Shown piece by piece: positions 1 to 5,716 of a stretch of 7,360 nt of DNA (its first letter is position 1; every line of letters begins with the position of its first letter). The stretch is from Bacillota bacterium. Its GTDB lineage: Bacteria > Bacillota > Desulfitobacteriia > Desulfitobacteriales > Desulfitobacteriaceae. The DNA lies in NCBI GenBank assembly GCA_023390635.1, contig JAEWCM010000175.1, positions 1 through 7,360 on the forward strand. Direction: 5' to 3'. A model generated the notes under the pieces. The model was not told where the DNA came from and searched no databases. It worked only from the letters and a program-made list of their open reading frames with translations. A program made the translations under genes and the position numbers.

Positions 1-500
1 TCTGTATACTGCCGGAGAAGTCTGATCTGCCTTTCCTTAATGATTCCAAACAGCTTAGCGAAGGGCGAAGAGAAAAGCTATTTAAACAGATACAGAAGGA
101 AGCAGTGGATTTTGCCATTGGCCAAGCTGAGGTGGAGGAGATTGACAAGATCAACATTTTGCAGGCAACGAAATTGGCGATGAAAAGAGCTGTGGGAGGC
201 CTGAAGCAGTCTCCCGACTATTTGTTGATTGATGCGTTGGAACTGGCGGATCTGGCTGTTCCGCAGAAAGGCTTGATTAGGGGTGATAGCCTGAGTGCCA
301 GTATTGCTGCCGCTTCTATTCTGGCCAAGGTTACAAGAGACCATTGGATGAATGAAATACATGCTCTTTATCCTCAATACGGATTTGACCGACATAAAGG
401 ATATGGTACTGGGAGTCACTTGCAAGCTCTGAAAGAATTTGGTCCCAGTCCCATTCACCGACGGAGTTTTTCTCCCGTGTCCGAGTATTTGCACCTATAG
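1..500 (+). CDS. rnhB: Ribonuclease HII, C-terminal part (5' end cut by window edge)
   Basis: RNase HII cleaves the RNA strand of RNA–DNA hybrids and starts removal of single ribonucleotides misincorporated into DNA; it is a cytosolic, metal-dependent enzyme. The open frame runs in from the left edge (first whole codon at 3), giving 165 visible residues. The fragment begins near the family motif LNDSKQLSE (bases 36-62), so the N-terminal DEAGRG block with two of the four acidic catalytic residues lies outside the window. The other two are visible: Asp in LIDAL (codon 231-233) and Asp in RGDS (codon 285-287), exactly 18 residues apart as in E. coli and Thermotoga enzymes. The block SIAAASILAKVTRD, the HKGYGT motif and the C-terminal HRRSF are all intact. 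Internal ATG/GTG codons are not the true start, because conserved family sequence continues upstream of them. A strong terminator follows. Identification is near certain. Confidence 0.96.
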   Translation, partial: CILPEKSDLPFLNDSKQLSEGRREKLFKQIQKEAVDFAIGQAEVEEIDKINILQATKLAMKRAVGGLKQSPDYLLIDALELADLAVPQKGLIRGDSLSASIAAASILAKVTRDHWMNEIHALYPQYGFDRHKGYGTGSHLQALKEFGPSPIHRRSFSPVSEYLHL

Positions 501-523
501 AATTAAGATTTGCTTTATAATGC

Positions 524-580
524 AGGAGGTCGTGCAAAATGAACAAAGTTTCGTTATGCACACCTCTTTTCTTGTTTTTT
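524..580 (+). terminator. Intrinsic terminator downstream of rnhB
   Basis: A long hairpin is followed by a T-rich run. AGGAGGT (524-530) pairs with ACCTCTT (562-568), with one G-T pair. After a bulged C531, GTGCA (532-536) pairs with TGCAC (557-561). Past an A/A mismatch, AATGAA (538-543) pairs with TTCGTT (550-555), with one T-G pair, closing a 6-nt loop. The next bases are TTTTCTTGTTTTTT (567-580). This is about 18 base pairs plus a U-tract, typical of rho-independent termination. An SD-like AGGAGGT and an ATG at 539 lie inside the stem, so a translated short ORF is the competing reading, discussed in the findings. Confidence 0.75.
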
Positions 581-645
581 GCAGGAGTAAAGAGGGGAAA
601 CAGCGAACAGCATAAGGTGAAACTTGTCAATAAAGGACGGTACTT

Positions 646-1011
646 ATGGATAGGCGAACTTTGGGGAAAAATGGAGAGGAGTATGCAGTTTCCTTTCTTT
701 CTCAAGCCGGTTTAAAAATCGTGGCCCGTAACTACCGGTGTTACAAAGGGGAAATGGACATCATCGCCTGGGATCAAAGTACCTTGGTGTTTGTCGAGGT
801 GAGGACAAAGAGTTCGGCAGTGATGGGTTGGGGTGAAGAGAGCATTACAGAAAAGAAGCGGCGGCGCTTGAGATCGATTGCTGCCAGTTATCTTCTGGAG
901 AAGGGTTACAAGGAGTGGCCGGCAATGAGGATTGATCTGGTTGCCCTGCGCTGGGAAAATAAGTGCGGGGGCCCAGGTTTGACATTAGGAGCATGGATTA
1001 AAGGAATTTGA
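646..1011 (+). CDS. yraN: YraN family protein (UPF0102), PD-(D/E)XK endonuclease-like fold
   Basis: A 121-residue cytosolic protein, the usual size for UPF0102/YraN. The family has a predicted Holliday-junction-resolvase-like nuclease fold, but its biochemical role is poorly settled. The N-terminus MDRRTLGKNGEEYAVSFL matches the family opening (LGKxGEExAxxyL). Next come RNYRCYKGEMDIIA (28-41), carrying Asp38, and FVEVRTKSS (49-57), carrying Glu51. Together these are the D…ExK nuclease signature, except that the usual Lys is Arg53. The block RIDLVAL (95-101) matches the conserved C-terminal R-(I/F)-D-V-V-A motif. The ATG at 646 is preceded by AAAGGA (632-637) at about 8 nt, and the protein begins where the family begins. 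The gene sits between rnhB and comM, its usual neighbourhood. Because a terminator lies upstream and no convincing promoter is seen at 581-645, transcription may depend on read-through. Family call is secure; function is not. Confidence 0.93.
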   Translation: MDRRTLGKNGEEYAVSFLSQAGLKIVARNYRCYKGEMDIIAWDQSTLVFVEVRTKSSAVMGWGEESITEKKRRRLRSIAASYLLEKGYKEWPAMRIDLVALRWENKCGGPGLTLGAWIKGI

Positions 1012-1042
1012 ACATTGACATTTAATTACTGTAAAATACACA
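1009..1042 (+). promoter_or_regulatory. Candidate promoter for the two-component operon
   Basis: A perfect -35 hexamer TTGACA (1015-1020) overlaps the end of yraN. With 16 bp spacing its -10 would be the weak TACACA (1037-1042). A second reading is TGAACA (1009-1014), 17 bp, TAAAAT (1032-1037), with a poorer -35 and a good -10. Either puts the start about 40 to 50 bases upstream of the regulator start codon. An inverted repeat TTGAACA (1008-1014) / TGTTCAA (1046-1052) brackets the region. A promoter here is likely; the exact hexamer pair is unsure. Confidence 0.5.
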
Positions 1043-1075
1043 AATTGTTCAATATTATCTGATAAAGTTGATACT

Positions 1076-1082
1076 AAGGAGG
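1076..1082 (+). promoter_or_regulatory. Ribosome binding site that fixes the response regulator start
   Basis: AAGGAGG lies 9 nt before ATG 1092. It rules out the longer in-frame TTG start at 1068, because that start would lie upstream of this SD. It also agrees with homology, since receiver domains begin just before ILVVDDE. Confidence 0.88.
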
Positions 1083-1091
1083 ATATGGAAT

Positions 1092-1787
1092 ATGGACCCG
1101 ATTTTAGTTGTGGATGATGAAGAGAGGATCAGAGCACTGGTTCGCCTTTATTTAGAGCGCGAAGGCTATGAAGTCGAAGAAGCTGAGGATGGACGAGCAG
1201 CCCTGGATCATTTTCATAAAAAGAATTATGCCCTGATAATTTTGGATCTAATGATGCCTGAAGTTGATGGCTGGAGGGTTTGCAGGGAAGTGCGGGAGAC
1301 CTCAGCAATACCAATTATCATGCTGACGGCTCGGGGGGAAGAGTTTGACCGGGTTTTAGGATTTGAGTTGGGTGCTGATGATTATTTAGTCAAGCCTTTT
1401 AGTACGAAGGAACTGGTAGCCCGAGTCAAGGCATTGCTCCGGCGTTCGGCAGGCCCAATAGACAAAAATTCCAACAAGTTGAGTTTCGGCAGCTTGACGA
1501 TAGATAAAGAGCGTCATGAGGTGGCGATAGGTAAGGAAATCGTCGGCTTGACACCCCGGGAATTTGAGCTCCTTTATTTTCTTGCCAAAAATCCCGGAAG
1601 GGTTTTTTCTCGGGAACAACTGATGGAAACGGTTTGGGGATATGATTATTATGGTGATGCCCGGACTGTTGACACTCATGTAAAAAAGATCAGGGAGAAA
1701 ATTTCCGACCAACAGGTAAAGAGTGCCTTGGCTACAGTTTGGGGAGTGGGATACAAGTTTGATCCAGATGCGTTGAAAAACAGCTAA
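1092..1787 (+). CDS. OmpR/PhoB-family DNA-binding response regulator, ResD-like
   Basis: A 231-residue two-component transcription factor. Residues 1-120 form the receiver domain: acidic pocket Asp8-Asp9 (VVDDE), phospho-acceptor Asp52 in LILDLMMP-type context (IILDLMMP), switch Thr79 (MLTARGEE) and Lys101 (VKPF). Residues about 131-226 form the winged-helix output domain, with LTPREFELLYFLAKNPG, FSREQLMETVWGYDYYGDARTVDTHVKKIREK and the terminal TVWGVGYKF. This wording, especially the GVGYKF ending and LLYFLAKNPGRVF, most resembles ResD of Bacillus, which responds to oxygen limitation. Orthology is inference only. The ATG at 1092 is chosen from the AAGGAGG at 1076-1082. The gene lies 51 bases upstream of its histidine kinase, almost certainly in one operon, and has its own promoter region. 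All catalytic residues are present, so it should be functional. Target genes cannot be read from the window. Confidence 0.95.
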   Translation: MDPILVVDDEERIRALVRLYLEREGYEVEEAEDGRAALDHFHKKNYALIILDLMMPEVDGWRVCREVRETSAIPIIMLTARGEEFDRVLGFELGADDYLVKPFSTKELVARVKALLRRSAGPIDKNSNKLSFGSLTIDKERHEVAIGKEIVGLTPREFELLYFLAKNPGRVFSREQLMETVWGYDYYGDARTVDTHVKKIREKISDQQVKSALATVWGVGYKFDPDALKNS

Positions 1788-1838
1788 TAAGGGTTGGAGT
1801 GTCTGGAAGTTTATTGTTAAGAAGACCATGGAGAGGGT

Positions 1839-3866
1839 ATGACAGTGAAGCAAAAAGGGTGGAGTTTTTCCGTAAAGCTTTGGTTATATACAACATTATT
1901 AATTTTTGGTGTGATGGGGGCTTTGACTTCAGTCATATCCTGGCGGTTCAGTGATTTTTATTATCAGCAGAAATTGGACAGCCTTTCTCAGGAAACCGCT
2001 AATATTGCAAGCCAATTAGATGCATTACCCACTTGGTCTGAACGCTATTCCAGGCTGCAATCAGGACAACTGGCAGCTGGAAGCCAGTTAGTTCTTCTAT
2101 CTGCGCGTGGAGAAGTGTTGCTGTCTGCCGGACAGCTTACAGGGATTAACAATCTGCAATCGGAGGAATGGCTGTTTCAAGGCAATAACAGCAGCGGGCT
2201 GGAGGACTCTAACGATACTTCCATTATTTCCGGAAGTATGATTGGAGGGTGGAGCGGTTGGGTCCGCGGACCGAGGGTTACAGATTTTTTTGATTCGGAT
2301 AATTTTGCCCAGGTGCTGGGAGGCAAAGCCCTATCCATCAAAGCTGTGCCTAAAAATAAATTGTCCGGTAGTCCGGCTATGTTGATTTCAGCATGCCCTA
2401 TTGGTTCACCGGCAGAAGGGATTGTACTGCTTGGCACCTCCACCAGTTCTGTACAGGAAAGCATCAATGCGTTTAACCGCATTATTACGTATGCTTCTTT
2501 TGCCGCAGTTTTTTTGGGAATTATTGTGAGCCTGATTTTTGCCCGGCAGGTCACCAGACCTTTGGCCATTATGCACAAAGGGGCATTGCGAATGGCTAAA
2601 GGAGATTTTCAGCCAATTAAAGGAGTGACCAGTAAAGATGAGTTTGGTGATTTGGCAGAGGCCTTAAACCAGACAGGAGAAAGTTTACGCAATCATATGG
2701 ACTGGCTTTCTCAGGAAAAGAATCTTTTGCAAGGCATTATTGAAAGTATCAGTGACGCTGTCATTATGCTGGGGACTGACGGCAGTCTGGTTTATGCCAA
2801 TGATCCGGCCAAGATGCTGTGGACTGAAGGGGAAACGGTCATTGAGACCCGAAAAAATGAAATTTTAAACTTCCTTCGCACTCAGATGACTGCCACAAAG
2901 CTTCCCGACGAGAAACCAATCCGAGGCGATTCAGAAACAGATGGCGGTGAGATCTATGACGAGCGTGACACTCAGGAAAGTGGCGACAGCAGTGAAGCGG
3001 GAGAAAATACAAATCAAAAAACGGATGAGAGTTCTCAATCAATGCCAATCATGACGACCTTGGTATTGGGGTCGCAAATTCTGGCCGTTGCTTTGGAACC
3101 TATGACCAGGACAGAAAGTGTGCCTGGCTCGGTAGCTGTACTGAGAGATGTGACAGCCTCATTGCGGGCGGAAAAAGAAAGAAGAGATTTACTGGCCAGT
3201 GTTACCCATGAACTGCGTACGCCCCTGCACTTGATTCAGGGATATTTGGAGGCTATTCAGGACGGAGTGATCCCGGCTAACCAGTTTGATGAGCATATCA
3301 GCCTCGTTTTAGAGGAAACAGGCAGATTAACCAGACTAGTCCAAGGTCTGCAAGATTTAAATAAGCTAGAAAAGGGCAAAGGCTTGGAATTTGAAGAGAT
3401 TCAAATAGAAGACTTTATGGCCGATGTGGAACATCGTTTCCAAAGAAGGGCCCAGGAAATGGAGATTGCGCTCGAAGTGGAGCATAAATCAGGACTCCTT
3501 TGGGCGGACCGGGATAAATTGCTGCAAATTTTTATCAATCTACTGGACAATGCATTTCGTCATACCCCGGCAAGGAAAGGGGTAAAGGTGCTTATTACAG
3601 AGGACGGGGATGAATATACCTTTGCCGTCCAGGACGAGGGAGAAGGGATACCGGAAGAATCCCTTGGGCAGGTATTCGACCGCTTTTACCGTGTGGATAA
3701 GGCCCGCTCCCGCAAGGACGGGGGAATGGGGTTAGGATTGGCTATCGTGAAACAGATTGCCGAGGCCCATGGTGGCTCGGTGCGTGTCACCAGCACTTTA
3801 GGTGCAGGTACGACCTTTTGGGTCAGACTGCCTAAATATAAAGAAGAAGGCGTCCCGGCAGAATAG
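1839..3866 (+). CDS. Membrane sensor histidine kinase (HAMP–PAS–HisKA–HATPase), ResE/WalK-like
   Basis: A 675-residue sensor kinase, partner of the preceding regulator. Order of parts: TM1 about 13-35; extracytoplasmic sensor about 37-212, with no recognised ligand motif; TM2 about 214-235; HAMP about 236-288 (TRPLAIM … KDEFGDLAEALN); PAS-like domain from about 292 (GIIESISDAVIML, GSLVYAND) to about 440 (GSVAVLRDVT). HisKA follows with phospho-acceptor His457 in SVTHELRTPL. The HATPase domain has the N box with Asn567 and Asn571 (FINLLDNAFRHT), G1 DEGEGI (599-604), F box FDRFYRVD (613-620) and G2 GMGLGL (629-634). The PAS region carries an acidic, Ser/Thr/Asn/Gln-rich stretch (about 355-402) that looks like an unstructured insertion. 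ATG 1839 follows GGAG (1830-1833) at 5 nt and leads straight into a positively charged N-terminus and TM1. The domain order matches ResE and WalK/YycG, so the signal cannot be assigned. No clear terminator follows. Confidence 0.95.
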   Translation: MTVKQKGWSFSVKLWLYTTLLIFGVMGALTSVISWRFSDFYYQQKLDSLSQETANIASQLDALPTWSERYSRLQSGQLAAGSQLVLLSARGEVLLSAGQLTGINNLQSEEWLFQGNNSSGLEDSNDTSIISGSMIGGWSGWVRGPRVTDFFDSDNFAQVLGGKALSIKAVPKNKLSGSPAMLISACPIGSPAEGIVLLGTSTSSVQESINAFNRIITYASFAAVFLGIIVSLIFARQVTRPLAIMHKGALRMAKGDFQPIKGVTSKDEFGDLAEALNQTGESLRNHMDWLSQEKNLLQGIIESISDAVIMLGTDGSLVYANDPAKMLWTEGETVIETRKNEILNFLRTQMTATKLPDEKPIRGDSETDGGEIYDERDTQESGDSSEAGENTNQKTDESSQSMPIMTTLVLGSQILAVALEPMTRTESVPGSVAVLRDVTASLRAEKERRDLLASVTHELRTPLHLIQGYLEAIQDGVIPANQFDEHISLVLEETGRLTRLVQGLQDLNKLEKGKGLEFEEIQIEDFMADVEHRFQRRAQEMEIALEVEHKSGLLWADRDKLLQIFINLLDNAFRHTPARKGVKVLITEDGDEYTFAVQDEGEGIPEESLGQVFDRFYRVDKARSRKDGGMGLGLAIVKQIAEAHGGSVRVTSTLGAGTTFWVRLPKYKEEGVPAE

Positions 3867-3893
3867 ACCCCCAGAATGGGAAGCGGCAAATAA

Positions 3894-3923
3894 TTCAAAA
3901 GTCGAATAAGAGTCAAATATATT
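3894..3923 (+). promoter_or_regulatory. Weak candidate promoter upstream of comM
   Basis: TTCAAA (3894-3899) and TATATT (3918-3923) are 18 bp apart in a very AT-rich stretch (about 3885-3960) between the kinase gene and comM. The -35 matches the consensus at 4 of 6 positions and the -10 at 5 of 6. AT-rich DNA produces such matches by chance. It is listed because the 144-base gap and the unrelated function make separate transcription of comM plausible. Confidence 0.3.
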
Positions 3924-3987
3924 AAAATTAAGGAAATAAAGAGTTTTATACAAAAATATGGAAGGAATCAGGCTGGCAAAGGCGAAT

Positions 3988-4006
3988 CCTCATCATATGA
4001 GGTGAT
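3988..4006 (+). promoter_or_regulatory. comM ribosome binding site inside a small hairpin
   Basis: GAGGTGAT (3999-4006) is an 8-base match to the anti-SD of 16S rRNA, and its GAGG core is 8 nt from ATG 4011. The same bases form the right arm of a perfect hairpin: CCTCAT (3988-3993), loop CAT, ATGAGG (3997-4002). The SD core would be paired when the hairpin forms. The SD position decides for ATG 4011 over GTG 4002 and ATG 4005, which lie within the SD itself. Confidence 0.65.
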
Positions 4007-4010
4007 GTTT

Positions 4011-5576
4011 ATGTTTGCGGCCGTTTCCGGAATGTCGGTGAGCAGCCTGCAGGCCCATGCAGTTCAGGTAGAAGTGGATGTGTCTAATGGGCTGCCTTCT
4101 TTTGACCTGGTAGGGCTTCCCGCAGCTATGAATCGGGAGGCAAGAGAACGGGTCCGTTCGGCCATCCGTAATTCGGGGTTTGAATTTCCCTTGCAACGGA
4201 TCACGGTGAACCTGGCCCCTGCCGATTTGAAGAAGGAGGGCTCAGGCCTGGATCTGCCCATTGCTATGGGGATACTGGCCGCCACAGGGCAGATTGATCC
4301 CCGGTTGTGTGAAGGTTATGTATTTGCAGGAGAATTGTCTTTGGAAGGGGTTTTGCGGCCCATTCCCGGCGTGTTGGCCATGACCCTGGCTCTTTCTCCG
4401 GGATATGTGTTTGTTGTGCCTCCGGAAAATTTGGCTGAGGCCGGTCTCATTGATCATGTACAAGTTAAGAGCGCTTTTCACCTGGCGGAGTTAGTAGAAA
4501 TTTTGCATGGCAGAGCAGAAGGGAGTGCCAGGATTCTTGGTTTTTCTGAGCAAGAGCAAGGGAGCCTTTGGGAAAATTCAGATAAGGAACGGGAACAGAG
4601 GATTGATCTTAAGGATATTCAAGGGCAAGTGCAGGCGAAGCGGGTTTTAGAAATTGCCGCCGCGGGTGGACATAACCTGATTCTGATCGGTCCTCCCGGA
4701 TCAGGGAAGACTATGCTGGCCCGGGCTTACGCGGGAATTCTTCCCCCACTCAGCAGAGAAGAAAGCGTGGAGGTCAGTAGACTTTACAGTTTAGCCGGTA
4801 TGCTGGGAGAACGGGGGAAGCTGATTACCGAACGGCCCTTTCGTCATCCTCATCACTCGGCTACTGTGACAGGTATTTTAGGCGGGGGCAGGGAGCTTCG
4901 TCCCGGAGAATTGAGCCTGGCTAATCATGGGGTGCTTTTTTTGGACGAACTGCCTGAATTTCCCCGGGAGGTCCTGGAGTCCCTGCGTCAACCGTTAGAA
5001 GACCGCAGGTTGACGATTACCAGACAGAAGGGCAGCGTGGATTTTCCTGCCAGTATTAGTGTGATTGCTTCTATGAATCCCTGTAAATGCGGATTTTACG
5101 GGGATCAAGGGCAGGAATGCACCTGTACTCCGAAGCAGGTAGAGCAGTACAGGGCAAGGCTTTCTGGGCCCTTAGTGGACCGTTTTGATCTACATATTGA
5201 AGTACCCCGCCTGAGTATTGAAGAACTGAGTCAACTGGCTGGCGATAGCAGCAGGGATGGGGAAAATTCGGCTGCTGTGCGTGAAAGGGTGGTAAGAGCA
5301 AGGCAAAGGCAGTGGGAACGGATGGGACAAACCCGTACTAATGCGGAAATGAGCGCTGGTGAGACCAGAGTGCACTGTTCCCTGAATCCTTCCGGAAAGG
5401 CTTTGCTGGAACGGGTTTTTCGACAGAGGAATTTGAGTGCCAGGGCCTATGAGCGGATTCTCCGGGTAGCGCGTACTATTGCCGACCTGGCGGAAGAAGA
5501 AAAGATCTTGCCCTCCCATTTGGCAGAGTCGGTTCAATACCGGGTGCTGGACAGGGGCGGGGGAAGTATGTTGTAA
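4011..5576 (+). CDS. comM: YifB/ComM family Mg-chelatase-like AAA+ ATPase
   Basis: A 521-residue cytosolic AAA+ protein, close to the usual 500-515 of the family. In Gram-negative transformable bacteria ComM is a hexameric helicase that promotes branch migration while incoming single-stranded DNA is integrated; its role in Firmicutes is less tested. Residues 1-165 are the N-terminal ChlI-like domain with VEVDVSNGLPSFDLVGLP, RERVRSAIRNSGFEFP and the SGLDLPIA motif. The central Mg_chelatase ATPase has Walker A GPPGSGKT (227-234), PFRHPHHSAT, Walker B VLFLDEL (308-314), and a cysteine cluster (Cys358, 360, 370, 372) typical of the family. An arginine-finger candidate is Arg391 in GPLVDRFD. The C-terminal domain has LSARAYERILRVARTIADL and the ending HLAESVQYR. 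Where most relatives have GLPDxAV, this one has GLPAAMN, a small deviation. ATG 4011 gives the usual MFAxV start. Its normal partners rnhB and yraN lie upstream, beyond the two-component pair; dprA is not next to it. Confidence 0.96.
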   Translation: MFAAVSGMSVSSLQAHAVQVEVDVSNGLPSFDLVGLPAAMNREARERVRSAIRNSGFEFPLQRITVNLAPADLKKEGSGLDLPIAMGILAATGQIDPRLCEGYVFAGELSLEGVLRPIPGVLAMTLALSPGYVFVVPPENLAEAGLIDHVQVKSAFHLAELVEILHGRAEGSARILGFSEQEQGSLWENSDKEREQRIDLKDIQGQVQAKRVLEIAAAGGHNLILIGPPGSGKTMLARAYAGILPPLSREESVEVSRLYSLAGMLGERGKLITERPFRHPHHSATVTGILGGGRELRPGELSLANHGVLFLDELPEFPREVLESLRQPLEDRRLTITRQKGSVDFPASISVIASMNPCKCGFYGDQGQECTCTPKQVEQYRARLSGPLVDRFDLHIEVPRLSIEELSQLAGDSSRDGENSAAVRERVVRARQRQWERMGQTRTNAEMSAGETRVHCSLNPSGKALLERVFRQRNLSARAYERILRVARTIADLAEEEKILPSHLAESVQYRVLDRGGGSML

Positions 5577-5623
5577 TAAGAGGTTTGGAAAAAAAGAAAA
5601 GCAGACAAGGGTGATAACCTCAA

Positions 5624-5669
5624 AAGCATGTCCAAGAATCTGCAACGTTGCCGATTCTTGGACATGCTT
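5624..5669. repeat. 46-base near-perfect palindrome between convergent genes; possible terminator
   Basis: AAGCATGTCCAAGAATC (5624-5640) is perfectly complementary to 5653-5669. The 12 bases between hold a second perfect palindrome, GCAACGTTGC (5642-5651). Over the full 46 bases, 22 of 23 symmetric pairs match; only T5641/C5652 does not. It lies 47 bases after the comM stop and 47 bases after the citrate synthase stop on the other strand, so a shared terminator is the natural guess. No T-run follows on the plus strand, and only TTTTGAGG (counting two stem bases) follows on the minus strand. That is weak for intrinsic termination; a REP-like repeat or a processing/stability hairpin is also possible. 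Confidence 0.8.
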
Positions 5670-5716
5670 ACGGATTCAATACTCTTCATTCGGGGTTGAG
5701 AAAGGTATAAAAAATG

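Noticed and set aside
1068..1091. Longer TTG start for the response regulator
   Set aside because: The strong SD AAGGAGG (1076-1082) lies downstream of this codon and serves ATG 1092; the extra residues are absent from the family.
1386..1853. Minus-strand ORF of 155 codons across the response regulator gene
   Set aside because: It is an antisense shadow of a gene with intact catalytic motifs; no SD and no recognisable domain.
3931..3966. Sigma-H-like -35 (AGGAAAT, 3931-3937) upstream of comM
   Set aside because: No matching -10 (GAAT) at 11-12 bp; the nearest GAAT is too far downstream. A competence/sporulation link from this alone would be overreading.
3958..4005. 15-codon ORF just upstream of comM, overlapping its SD
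   Set aside because: No SD of its own and too short to judge; overlap with the comM start region is likely coincidental.
5190..5645. Minus-strand ORF of 151 codons opposite comM
   Set aside because: Starts within the palindrome arm, is antisense to a well-conserved AAA+ gene, and has a composition typical of a shadow frame.
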